A DNA stretch of 64,000 nt, taken from the NCBI GenBank assembly GCA_031287715.1, contig JAITSN010000020.1, positions 1 to 64,000 of the forward strand, given 5' to 3'. The DNA is from Mediterranea sp. (in: CFB group bacteria) (GTDB taxonomy: Bacteria; Bacteroidota; Bacteroidia; Bacteroidales; Bacteroidaceae). The notes beneath the pieces were generated by a model that saw only the letters and a list, made by a program, of their open reading frames with translations, was not told the origin of the DNA and did not search any database. The position numbers were made by a program, and so were the translations under genes. Below are positions 53,329 to 62,153 of this stretch, piece after piece. Position 1 is the first letter of the stretch; every line of letters starts with the position of its first letter.

Positions 53329-55485
53329 ATGAAAGTTTATCAAACAAATGAAATCAAGAACATCGCCCTGTTGGGCAGTTCCGGCTCTGGGAAAACTACT
53401 CTCGTAGAAGCTATGCTCTTCGAGAGTAGTGTTATAAAACGTCGCGGGACAATAGCCGCCAAGAATACGGTAAGCGATTACTTCCCCGTAGAGCAAGAGT
53501 ATGGATACTCTGTCTTTTCGACCGTTCTTCACGTGGAATGGAACAACAAAAAGCTGAATATCATAGATTGTCCGGGTTCGGACGACTTTGTTGGAGGCAC
53601 AGTAACCGCTTTAAATGTGACCGACACAGGAATTATCCTGCTCAACGGCCAATACGGCATGGAGGTCGGCACGCAAAACCACTTCCGTTATACCGGAAAA
53701 CTTGGCAAACCGGTCATTTTCTTAGTCAACCAGCTGGATAATGACAAATGCGATTACGATAACATATTGGAGCAACTCAAAGAAGCCTACGGCTCCAAAA
53801 TCGTTCCCATCCAATATCCCATTAAAACCGGCCCGGATTTCAACGCATTGATTGACGTGCTGCTGATGAAAAAATACTCATGGAAGCCCGAAGGCGGCGT
53901 TCCGCTTATCGAAGAGATTCCTGCCGAAGAGATGGACAAAGCCACCGAAATGCACAAAGCATTAGTGGAAGCGGCAGCAGAGAACGATGAACAGTTGATG
54001 GAGAAATTCTTCGAACAGGAATCACTAAGCGAAGATGAAATGCGCGAAGGCATCCGCAAAGGGCTGATCTCACGCGGCATGTTCCCCGTATTCTGCGTAT
54101 GTGCCGGAAAAGATATGGGCGTACGCCGTTTGATGGAATTTCTGGGTAACGTAGTACCTTTCGTATCCGATATGCCTAAAGTGGCGAACGCTACCGGAAA
54201 AGAGATCACCCCCGACCCCAAAGGACCTGCCTCGCTTTACTTCTTCAAAACAAGCGTAGAGCCGCATATCGGCGAAGTATCATACTTCAAAGTGATGAGC
54301 GGATCCGTCAAAGAAGGCGACGACTTGCTGAACGCCGACCGCGGATCGAAAGAACGCATGGCGCAACTCTATGTCGTAGCAGGTGGAAACCGCATAAAAA
54401 CAGAACAGTTGGAAGCCGGAGACATCGGAGCGGCAGTAAAGCTCAAAGACGTAAAGACCGGCAATACATTGAACGGAAAAGACTGCGATTACAGGTTCAA
54501 CTTCATCAAATACCCCAATTCAAGATATTCGCGCGCCATCAAGCCCGAAAACGAAGCGGATGTAGAAAAAATGATGGCTATCCTGAACCGTATGCACGAA
54601 GAAGACCCGACCTGGGTCATCGAACAATCAAAAGAACTGCGCCAAACACTCGTGCACGGGCAGGGGGAATTTCATTTACGCACACTCAAATGGCGTCTTG
54701 AAACCAACGAAAAGCTGCCGGTGAAATTTGAAGAACCCCGTATCCCTTACCGCGAAACCATCACCAAGGCCGCCCGTGCCGACTATCGCCACAAAAAACA
54801 ATCCGGCGGAGCCGGACAATTCGGCGAAGTACACCTTATCGTCGAACCCTACAAAGAAGGAACGCCCGTCCCCGACACCTATAAATTCAACGGACAGGAG
54901 TTTAAAACCACTGTCAGAAGCACCGAAGAAATAGCATTGGATTGGGGAGGCAAACTCATATTTGTAAACAGCATCGTGGGCGGCTCCATCGACACCCGTT
55001 TCCTGCCGGCCATACTGAAAGGCGTAATGGCCCGCATGGAACAAGGCCCGCTGACCGGCTCCTACGCGCGTGACGTACGCGTCATTGTTTACGACGGGAA
55101 GATGCATCCGGTTGACTCCAACGAAATCTCGTTCATGCTTGCCGGACGTAATGCGTTCAGCGAAGCATTCAAGAACGCCGGGCCTAAGATCCTGGAACCT
55201 ATATACGACGTCGAAGTATTCGTCCCATCCGATAAAATGGGAGATGTGATGGGCGATCTCCAAGGCCGCCGCGCCATGATCATGGGCATGAGCAGCGAAA
55301 AAGGATTTGAAAAGCTGATAGCCAAAGTCCCGCTAAAAGAAATGTCCTCCTATTCAACTGCGCTTAGCTCGCTGACAGGCGGCCGCGCATCCTTCATCAT
55401 GAGATTCGCAAGCTACGAGCTTGTACCGTCCGAAGTCCAAGACAAGCTGATCAAAGAATTTGAGACAAAGCAAACAGAAGAGTAA
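53329..55485 (+). CDS. EF-G-like translation factor (EF-G2 type) with altered GTPase site
   Basis: 718 aa from ATG 53329 (the track uses an upstream TTG). Full EF-G layout: GTPase domain, domain II (about 290-380), domains III-V ending with LSSLTGGRASFIMRFASYEL. The P-loop is GSSGSGKTT instead of the usual HxDxGKTT, the switch II motif reads DCPGSDDF where canonical EF-G has DTPGHVDF, so the catalytic His is Ser, and NKxD is NQLD. This fits the Bacteroides EF-G2 group, reported to translocate without GTP hydrolysis and to help in starvation. Confidence 0.88.
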   Translation: MKVYQTNEIKNIALLGSSGSGKTTLVEAMLFESSVIKRRGTIAAKNTVSDYFPVEQEYGYSVFSTVLHVEWNNKKLNIIDCPGSDDFVGGTVTALNVTDTGIILLNGQYGMEVGTQNHFRYTGKLGKPVIFLVNQLDNDKCDYDNILEQLKEAYGSKIVPIQYPIKTGPDFNALIDVLLMKKYSWKPEGGVPLIEEIPAEEMDKATEMHKALVEAAAENDEQLMEKFFEQESLSEDEMREGIRKGLISRGMFPVFCVCAGKDMGVRRLMEFLGNVVPFVSDMPKVANATGKEITPDPKGPASLYFFKTSVEPHIGEVSYFKVMSGSVKEGDDLLNADRGSKERMAQLYVVAGGNRIKTEQLEAGDIGAAVKLKDVKTGNTLNGKDCDYRFNFIKYPNSRYSRAIKPENEADVEKMMAILNRMHEEDPTWVIEQSKELRQTLVHGQGEFHLRTLKWRLETNEKLPVKFEEPRIPYRETITKAARADYRHKKQSGGAGQFGEVHLIVEPYKEGTPVPDTYKFNGQEFKTTVRSTEEIALDWGGKLIFVNSIVGGSIDTRFLPAILKGVMARMEQGPLTGSYARDVRVIVYDGKMHPVDSNEISFMLAGRNAFSEAFKNAGPKILEPIYDVEVFVPSDKMGDVMGDLQGRRAMIMGMSSEKGFEKLIAKVPLKEMSSYSTALSSLTGGRASFIMRFASYELVPSEVQDKLIKEFETKQTEE

Positions 55486-55502
55486 CGAACCACATTCTAA
55501 TA

Positions 55503-55540
55503 AAGAAAAGGCGTTGCCAACAGGCAACGCCTTTTCTTTG
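55503..55540. terminator. Bidirectional terminator after EF-G2
   Basis: AAGAAAAGGCGTTGCC-AACA-GGCAACGCCTTTTCTTT: a perfect 16-bp stem with A-run and T-run sides, 17 nt past the stop. Confidence 0.95.
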
Positions 55541-55542
55541 TA

Positions 55543-55574
55543 ATGCGGGGGCCGGCAGCTGCCGGCCCCCGCAT
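55543..55574. other. Perfect 32-bp GC-rich palindrome
   Basis: ATGCGGGGGCCGGCAG / CTGCCGGCCCCCGCAT, with no loop or mismatch, sits between the EF-G2 terminator and the end of the convergent deacetylase gene. There is no T-run, so it is not a standard terminator. It could be a roadblock hairpin, a protein-binding site or a replication-related palindrome. Confidence 0.85.
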
Positions 55575-55585
55575 CATCCGTTATT

Positions 55586-56194
55586 CTATAAGAGTTTGAA
55601 CGCGTATCCTTGCTCTTTTAGCCACTCGATGGAGCGGGGCAGGGCGTATTTTATGTTCTTTTCGGCTTTGAGTGAGTCGTGGAAGGTTATGATGGAGCCG
55701 TTCCGGGTGTACTTTTTCACGATCTCGAAAACCTGTTCTTTATTCACTCTTTTACTGTAATCGCGGGTGACCAGATCCCACATGACGATCTTATAATGCT
55801 TCCTGAGCAGGTGGTATTGCCCCCAACGCATACGGCCGTGTGGCGGACGGAATAGATCCGTTTTCATGGTTTCGTTCGCTTTATCCGTATTTTCCAGGTA
55901 GCTCCTGGTTGAAAATCCAAACCCCCGGATGTGGTTGAAGGTGTGGTTGCCTATCCGGTGCCCACGCTCAACAACCATGCGGAACGTATCGGGATACTTG
56001 CAAACATTGTCGCCTACCATAAAGAAGGTGGCTTTAATACCGGATCTATCCAGTACGTCAAGTACCCAGGGGGTGATTCCGGGGATAGGCCCATCGTCGA
56101 AGGTCAGGTAAACGGCTTTTTCGGTGGGATCCATCCGCCAAACGGCTTTCGGGTATAGCGCCCGGATAATTTCCGGCGGTTGTTCAATAAACAT
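55586..56194 (-). CDS. Polysaccharide deacetylase family protein (NodB fold)
   Basis: 202 aa. NodB motifs: TFDDGPIPGITPWVLDVLDR (metal Asp-Asp), HRIGNHTFNHIRGF (metal His pair, HxxxH), and FRPPHGRMRWGQY. These zinc enzymes remove acetyl or formyl groups from peptidoglycan or glycans. No signal peptide is seen at this start, so it may act in the cytoplasm on a lipid-linked glycan, or be misplaced at the N terminus. It lies 11 nt after the DUF2723 gene. Confidence 0.9.
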   Translation of the reverse strand: MFIEQPPEIIRALYPKAVWRMDPTEKAVYLTFDDGPIPGITPWVLDVLDRSGIKATFFMVGDNVCKYPDTFRMVVERGHRIGNHTFNHIRGFGFSTRSYLENTDKANETMKTDLFRPPHGRMRWGQYHLLRKHYKIVMWDLVTRDYSKRVNKEQVFEIVKKYTRNGSIITFHDSLKAEKNIKYALPRSIEWLKEQGYAFKLL

Positions 56195-56205
56195 ACTTTC
56201 TCTAA

Positions 56206-59200
56206 CTATTGAGCCGGTTGCCTGCTTTTAACACGCATCACATACATGCCGTACAGTTCCTGGAAGCGCGCCGAGTAGTTCTCGTGAAGAGGCGACCCGT
56301 TGTCTTCCATGATGCGGATACATTCGTCCAGTATGCTGAAGTGCGTTTGTATTTCCCTTGACGAAACGGCCAGCTGAAGGTCGTTCATCGTCAGGTACCA
56401 AACGACGTATTCTACCGATTTGTTTGCCAGGGCGTCTATGATCCGGCTTGCTTTTTCCTGTTCGCCGAGCTTGTAGTATATTTCGCCCATGTCCAGCGCC
56501 GAGCTTTGAATATCGTAGGGCACGTTGGATGCCGGTATCATTTTCTCGCAGTAGTCGAGTGCTTTCAGCGCCATGTCGTTCTTGCCTTCTTTCAGGAGCT
56601 GGTTTGCCAATTGTACGAAGATGCGGCGGTGCGTATGGCACATGCGCATCACGTTTTCGTCGATGTATATTCCTTCTTTGTCTATGCCGCCGAATTTGAA
56701 CTTATTCATCAGGTTGTCGTACATCTTTTCGCTGTCGATGGTTGCATCCAGCGCTTTGGCGTCGAACGGGGTGAAGCGGTAGGCCAGCCCTTCCTGTACG
56801 AAGTGGTTGTCCATGCCCAGTCTGTTTTCGGATCCCACGGTGATGGCCATGTAGATGGGGCGTTCCCAATTGGCATTTGCCAGCATTTCCAGCATCATCA
56901 GTTCGCTTTTGTACAGGCTGCGCTTGCCTTTGAGGGAGATGTGCATGTAGTCGGGGATCGAATCGCCCAGCGCGTCCGGTATCTTCATTCCCGAGCGGCG
57001 CACGGCTTCTTTGTCGATCTTTATCACGATACTGTCTGTCGGGATGACGCAAAACTTTTCTTCATCCGAGCGCACCCAGTTCTTGAGGATGTTTTTCAGC
57101 TCGTAGGGATTGTCGCCGAACTCTTGGCGTACATCGAATATTTTTTTGGGGGTGGTATCGGCATGTGCATAGAGTGATTCTATTTGTTTCATCAGTTCGG
57201 GGCGCACTTGTACGTATTCGTTCGTTCCTTCGACGTATTCCACGCGGTTCCAGGTGATCGGCAGTGGCGGCGACTGATAGGCGGGGCGTTTCATCTGGTC
57301 GATGTACCAATCGGTTTGCAGGTAGCTCAGGTTGCAGGTGCGGGCGTCGGGGCGGAAGCCTTCCGTTTCCTGGTTGTACCAGAGGGGGAAGGTGTCGTTG
57401 TCGCCACAGGTGTAGATGATCGGGTTTCCGGTTTCCTGGATAGACATGAGGTAGTTTTGCCCGAAGTCGCGGCAAACGTAGCGCCCGCTGCGGTCGTGGT
57501 CGTCCCACGTTTGTCCGGCCATCTGGATCGGAATGAGCACACAGAGTGCCGCGGCAGTGGCGGCGGCCGGTAGTTCTTTCATTTTCAGGTATACGCGGAT
57601 CAGCCTGACGATACCCGCCACTCCCATGCCTATCCAGATGGCGAAGGCATAGAATGAACCGGCATACGCATAGTCGCGTTCGCGGGGTTGCAACGGGTGT
57701 TGGTTCAGGTAGAGCACGATGGCGATGCCCGTCATGAAGAACAGGAAGAATACGACCCAGAACTGTTGCACGCCTTTTTGTCCGCGGTACGCCTGCCACA
57801 GGATGCCGATGATGCCCAGCAGGAGCGGCAGGCAATAATATACGTTCCGCCCCTTGTTCTCTTTGAGTTCCTGCGGCAGCAGGTCTTGGTCGCCTGCCAG
57901 GATGTTGTCTATCCATTTAAAGCCGGTGATCCAGTTCCCGTTTTCGATCTCCCCGCTTCCCTGGATATCGTTCTGGCGTCCGGCGAAGTTCCACATGAAG
58001 TAGCGCCAGTACATGAAATTGAGTTGGTAGGCGAAGAAAAACCGTATGTTTTCCCATTGTGTGGGTATGTTTACGGTGATCATTTCACCGCAGCTGTCAT
58101 AGGGGATGTCTTTTCCTTTGATGTCCACCCAGCCGCGGTACTGCTCGGCATGTGCGCTGCTGTACATGCGCGGGAACAGCATGTTTTGGGCATACGCATA
58201 TTCTACGCGTCCGGGGATGGAGATATAGCTGTCTTTCTCGTCCGGGCCGGTCTTTTCTTTGCGGATGTATTTCACCCGTTCGCTTAGCTGGCGCGGTTCG
58301 CAATACCTGCCTTTTACGTCAAGGGCGACGCGCGAAGAAAATGCCTGTCCGTAGAACAGCGGGCGCGTTCCGTATTGCTCGCGGCCCAGGTATTCGCCCA
58401 GCGTAAAGATGTCTTCCGGTGAGTTCTGATCCATGGGAGTGTTGGCCGTGGAGCGTATAACGATCAGTGCATAGGAAGAATATCCGACCATGATCATCAG
58501 GATGCTCAGCAAGGCGGTGTTCATGGTGCGCGCGCTCATCCGGTACTTGGTCTTGATCCCGGAAAACAGGTAAGCGGCAAGCCCGCCAAGTACGATCAGG
58601 CCTATCAGGACGCTGCTTTTTCCGTGTCCGTAGAAAGGGATACCCAGCAGGGCGACCGTGACTAAGAATGATGCGTTCATCCGTGGCCGGCTCTTCTCGT
58701 TGTAGCTTTCGTATATGCCCCAGATGATGGCGGCGGCCAGGACGACGATATAGACGATCACTCCGCTGTTGAAGGGCATACCGAGCTTATTCACAAACAG
58801 CAGCTCGAACCAGCCGCCAATCTTTACGACCCCCGGCACGATGCCGTAGAGCACCGCCACGACCAGCACGGCGGAACCGAGCAGGGCCAACAGGCTGCCT
58901 TTCAGGTTGGCCTCCGGATTCTTTTTATAGTAATAGACCAGAACGATGGCGGGCAGGCAAAGGAGATTCAGCAGATGGACGCCGATGCTTAGTCCGGTCA
59001 GATAGGCGATCAGAATGATCCAGCGGTCGGAGTGGGGCTGGTCGGCCACGTCTTCCCATTTCAGGATCAGCCAGAATACCACGGCGGTAAAGAGCGATGA
59101 ATAGGCGTAAACCTCACCCTCAACGGCGCTGAACCAGAACGTATCACTGAAAGTATAGACCATCGCACCCACAAATCCCGAACCGATGATGGTGATCATC

Positions 59201-59547
59201 CGCCCCGGCCTCATGCTGCCGCTGCTTGCGGCGATCAGCTTCCTGACCAGATGGGTGATCGTCCAGAACAGGAACATGATGCACGCGGCGCTCATCAAAG
59301 CGCTCATATAATTGACCATCTTGGCCACCAGGGCGGTATCGCCGGTAAAAAGCGTGAAGAAGTTGGCCGTGAGCATAAAAAAAGGCGCCCCCGGGGGATG
59401 CCCCACCTCCAGCTTGTTGGCCGAAATGATAAACTCCCCGCAGTCCCAGAAGCTCGCGGTAGGTTCTACCGTCATGCAGTAGACGATTGCAGCAATCAGA
59501 AAGGTAATCCAGCCCATCAGGGTGTTTACGGTCTTGTACTGTTTCAT
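56206..59547 (-). CDS. DUF2723 large membrane protein, probable glycosyltransferase
   Basis: 1113 aa. N-terminal half has about 12 membrane segments, starting with the family's VEPTASFWDCGEFIISANKL and EVGHPPGAPFFML, which carry the acidic residue expected of GT-C folds. The second half is soluble, with periplasmic character, helix-rich TPR-like end (ALKALDYCEKMIPASNVPYD). DUF2723 belongs with protein O-glycosyltransferases of the TMEM260 type. In Bacteroidales it may transfer the first sugar of general O-glycosylation or another lipid-linked glycan; this is inference. Confidence 0.88.
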   Translation of the reverse strand: MKQYKTVNTLMGWITFLIAAIVYCMTVEPTASFWDCGEFIISANKLEVGHPPGAPFFMLTANFFTLFTGDTALVAKMVNYMSALMSAACIMFLFWTITHLVRKLIAASSGSMRPGRMITIIGSGFVGAMVYTFSDTFWFSAVEGEVYAYSSLFTAVVFWLILKWEDVADQPHSDRWIILIAYLTGLSIGVHLLNLLCLPAIVLVYYYKKNPEANLKGSLLALLGSAVLVVAVLYGIVPGVVKIGGWFELLFVNKLGMPFNSGVIVYIVVLAAAIIWGIYESYNEKSRPRMNASFLVTVALLGIPFYGHGKSSVLIGLIVLGGLAAYLFSGIKTKYRMSARTMNTALLSILMIMVGYSSYALIVIRSTANTPMDQNSPEDIFTLGEYLGREQYGTRPLFYGQAFSSRVALDVKGRYCEPRQLSERVKYIRKEKTGPDEKDSYISIPGRVEYAYAQNMLFPRMYSSAHAEQYRGWVDIKGKDIPYDSCGEMITVNIPTQWENIRFFFAYQLNFMYWRYFMWNFAGRQNDIQGSGEIENGNWITGFKWIDNILAGDQDLLPQELKENKGRNVYYCLPLLLGIIGILWQAYRGQKGVQQFWVVFFLFFMTGIAIVLYLNQHPLQPRERDYAYAGSFYAFAIWIGMGVAGIVRLIRVYLKMKELPAAATAAALCVLIPIQMAGQTWDDHDRSGRYVCRDFGQNYLMSIQETGNPIIYTCGDNDTFPLWYNQETEGFRPDARTCNLSYLQTDWYIDQMKRPAYQSPPLPITWNRVEYVEGTNEYVQVRPELMKQIESLYAHADTTPKKIFDVRQEFGDNPYELKNILKNWVRSDEEKFCVIPTDSIVIKIDKEAVRRSGMKIPDALGDSIPDYMHISLKGKRSLYKSELMMLEMLANANWERPIYMAITVGSENRLGMDNHFVQEGLAYRFTPFDAKALDATIDSEKMYDNLMNKFKFGGIDKEGIYIDENVMRMCHTHRRIFVQLANQLLKEGKNDMALKALDYCEKMIPASNVPYDIQSSALDMGEIYYKLGEQEKASRIIDALANKSVEYVVWYLTMNDLQLAVSSREIQTHFSILDECIRIMEDNGSPLHENYSARFQELYGMYVMRVKSRQPAQ

Positions 59548-59587
59548 TTATATGGATTTATGGATTGACATAAGCGATATGCGAATG

Positions 59588-59595
59588 CAAATATA
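59588..59595 (-). promoter_or_regulatory. Possible -7 element of the DUF2723 operon
   Basis: On the minus strand TATATTTG, about 40 nt before the ATG at 59547. The -33 side is unclear. Confidence 0.45.
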
Positions 59596-59618
59596 CGATT
59601 TTGGCGCAAGTTGAGGCA

Positions 59619-60437
59619 TTAATGCCCGTGTTTTCCCAGCACCCGGTGCGGCATCGTCCCATGCCCCAGAAGATCGATCGGACAATGGAAACTCTTTTCG
59701 AGCCATTCGCTTGTAATGCCCGTATCGGGGTGGTAGTCCAGCGTTTCGTTTACGCAGGCTATGGATTTCACATTTTGCAGCACCGTGCCGATGTCATGAC
59801 TGACCAGCACGATGGCGCAGTCTTTGTTTATTTCGGTCAGCAGCCCGTACAGGCGCGCTTCAAAATGCTTGTCGATATACGTGCTTGGCTCGTCGAGGAT
59901 GAGCAGGCAAGGATCTGAGATGACCGCCCGGCCAAGCAAGGCGCGCTGGAGTTGCCCGCCGCTCAATTGCCCGATGGGACGTTTCTCCAATCCTTCCAGT
60001 CCCATGCGGGCGATGGTCTCATGCGCCCTGTCTTTCTGCTCGCGGGTAAACCTGCCGATCAAGGATCTCTTTGAGCTGAGGCCGGAAAGAATGACTTCTT
60101 CCACGCAGATGGGGAATTTCTTGTCGATGCTGCTGTACTGCGGCAAATATCCCATGGTCAGGCTGTTTACCGGCTTTCCTTCTTCAAAGAACCGTATGCT
60201 TCCCGCTTTGGGTTGCAAAAATCCGAGTATCGTTCTGACAAGCGTTGTTTTTCCGCCCCCATTCGGCCCGATAATGCCGAGGAAATCATTTTTGTAGATG
60301 TTCAGATCGACGTCATGCAGCACGGTTTTGTTATCGTATGCAACGGAAATATTTTTAAGGGCGACCACCACGTTTTCTTCTTCTTTGGAGGGAGAAGAAA
60401 AGCTGTTCTGATGTATATGCCCGCAATCGTTAGACAT
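59619..60437 (-). CDS. Metal-type ABC transporter ATP-binding protein
   Basis: 272 aa from ATG 60437; the track's start at 60605 reads into array A6. Walker A GPNGGGKTTLV (about 67-77), signature LSGGQLQRALLG, Walker B CLLILDEPSTYID, H-loop VSHDIG. The family matches ZnuC/MntB-like importers of Zn, Mn or Fe. The N terminus has CGHIHQNSF, a possible metal ligand set. No permease or binding protein is nearby, so its partners are elsewhere or it is an orphan. Confidence 0.9.
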   Translation of the reverse strand: MSNDCGHIHQNSFSSPSKEEENVVVALKNISVAYDNKTVLHDVDLNIYKNDFLGIIGPNGGGKTTLVRTILGFLQPKAGSIRFFEEGKPVNSLTMGYLPQYSSIDKKFPICVEEVILSGLSSKRSLIGRFTREQKDRAHETIARMGLEGLEKRPIGQLSGGQLQRALLGRAVISDPCLLILDEPSTYIDKHFEARLYGLLTEINKDCAIVLVSHDIGTVLQNVKSIACVNETLDYHPDTGITSEWLEKSFHCPIDLLGHGTMPHRVLGKHGH

Positions 60438-60483
60438 GGATGAAATGATGTTTGTTTTAAGATGAAAAGATAATGCTTCCTTG

Positions 60484-60491
60484 CAAAAATA
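60484..60491 (-). promoter_or_regulatory. Possible -7 element of the metal ABC gene
   Basis: On the minus strand TATTTTTG, 46 nt before the ATG at 60437. It supports that start. No -33 box at the usual distance. Confidence 0.45.
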
Positions 60492-60536
60492 GTGATATTT
60501 ACCGAAAACCCTCATCCGGCACAGTCGAAGAACTGT

Positions 60537-60730
60537 ATTTGCGCCTTCCGGTGAGCGGAAATCATTCCGAAAAATTATTTGCGCCTTCCGGTGAGCGGAA
60601 ACCATTCCGAAAAATTATTTGCGTCTTCCGGTGAGCGGAAACCATTTCGAAAAATTATTTGCGCCTTCCGGTGAGCGGAAGCCATTTCGACAAAATTATT
60701 TGCGTCTTCCGGTGAGCGGAAGCCATTTTC
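60537..60730. repeat. Tandem array A6, 40-nt unit, 5 copies
   Basis: GCGCCTTCCG or GCGTCTTCCG recurs at 60541, 60581, 60621, 60661 and 60702. Each unit has a CTTCCG-GTGAG-CGGAAG hairpin (some with CGGAAA) and an AT-rich half CATTTCGAAAAATTATTTG. A related single unit lies at 7810-7851. It is upstream of the ABC gene. Confidence 0.95.
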
Positions 60731-60775
60731 GCAACTATTTTTGTGCCTTTGTCGCCGACAATAGGCCATAGGTAA

Positions 60776-60812
60776 ATAAAAAAGGCCGTTTCTCACGAAA
60801 CAGCCTTTTTTG
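60776..60812. terminator. Bidirectional terminator
   Basis: AAAAAAAGGC-CGTTTC-TCAC-GAAACA-GCCTTTTTT: stem with A- and T-runs. It ends the DUF4302 operon on the minus strand. Confidence 0.9.
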
Positions 60813-60860
60813 AAACTATTAATGTAAAGCTAAAAATTTAGATTTAGCTGTGTTGAATCT

Positions 60861-62153
60861 TTAATTATCAAAAGGATAATATACCGGCGTTTTATGCAAC
60901 TTGATCACGTTATTTGCATTGGCGTCTTCGGTCAGTATAACATAGGTTGGACTTTTTAGATCATCTGTTGTCAGCGTAAAGATACGTGCTGCACTATATC
61001 CAAACGGATTCAAAAAATAACTGAAACCGGCATAGTTGTGATACCAAACGCCATCACCTTGGCCACTCATGGCGAAAACCAAACTTATCTTGTCTTCTCC
61101 GATCAAGGTATAATTATAGGTCAATAAACCTGTATAGCCACTGCTGCTGAAGTTAAATCCAAATGCACCATATAGAAGTGAACCCATAAATGCGTATTGC
61201 AATACTTCACCTTGTATATTCGAATTCGTTGAATATTGTCCCTTGACATAATTAAAATAAGCTGTTGCAAACGGGCCTGCTGTGCTAAGTGCGATAAACC
61301 AGTTACCTGTTACGAATTGCTTATTTATCGGCGGGAAAACAGGAATCAGTTTGATGTTGACGTTTCCCGTTTCGGTAAACAACTGATCGCCGGCATCAAA
61401 TGTGAAACCGCTAAGTGTTACACCTTTTATCACTACCGGCTCATAGAATTTATAACCGGTCTTCGTTACAATGTACGATGCCGTTTGCGACTTGGTATCA
61501 CCATCCTCCTCATACGTGAAGGTCAGCGTACGGTAAGATATGGTCACCGGGATCGTTTCTCCATTCAGCTCCACCTTGAATTCTGGAAAAACCGTGGCAG
61601 CTTCCAGATCCTGGACAGCCGTAATGTAATCACTCCAGCTTTCCTGTATGGGAGTTAGGACGGCCAGCCCCCCGGTCTTTTTACCCTTGAGGATAACTTT
61701 TTCTGCGGAGGCTTCCAAAACCAAAAATTCAAAATCGCCTTCCAAACCAAAGCCGGTGCCTCCTATGCCGGAGGGGTCGGATGGGTCGGAGAAGAAGTGG
61801 AACAGCGTATTATACATATCAAAAGAAAGTACAATACCGGCGCTTTGCTTCACAGCGTACAAACTTGTGGCGACGTCTGACGGGTTGGCAATTTCACCGG
61901 CTACCCTTACAGCGCCTTCCTTATCGAAAGCCAGAAGTATATTGTATCCGCCGTATTCCCGCGTAGATGCAGGGAAATATTCCATAAGCCAGCCGTTTGA
62001 CGGGCTTGCCAACACTTCTATATAGGTATTAATGGCCGCATCCGCCCGGTTAGCCGACGAATCACCAAACAGATCCTCTTCCTCATGGGTACAGGCAACC
62101 AAGGCCACCATTGCCAGAGAGAGCAGGTAATATATTCTTTTCATATTATTCAT
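60861..62153 (-). CDS. DUF4302 domain lipoprotein
   Basis: 430 aa; the start codon overlaps the HExxH gene's stop (TAATG), so coupling is likely; ATG 62144 is an alternative. Lipobox ALVACT (Cys about 21). The DUF4302 opening is clear: DAAINTYIEVLASPSNGWLM followed by EYFPASTREYGGYNILLAFD. Such lipoproteins are encoded with SusC/SusD pairs and are thought to sit on the cell surface. Substrate unknown. Confidence 0.9.
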   Translation of the reverse strand: MNNMKRIYYLLSLAMVALVACTHEEEDLFGDSSANRADAAINTYIEVLASPSNGWLMEYFPASTREYGGYNILLAFDKEGAVRVAGEIANPSDVATSLYAVKQSAGIVLSFDMYNTLFHFFSDPSDPSGIGGTGFGLEGDFEFLVLEASAEKVILKGKKTGGLAVLTPIQESWSDYITAVQDLEAATVFPEFKVELNGETIPVTISYRTLTFTYEEDGDTKSQTASYIVTKTGYKFYEPVVIKGVTLSGFTFDAGDQLFTETGNVNIKLIPVFPPINKQFVTGNWFIALSTAGPFATAYFNYVKGQYSTNSNIQGEVLQYAFMGSLLYGAFGFNFSSSGYTGLLTYNYTLIGEDKISLVFAMSGQGDGVWYHNYAGFSYFLNPFGYSAARIFTLTTDDLKSPTYVILTEDANANNVIKLHKTPVYYPFDN

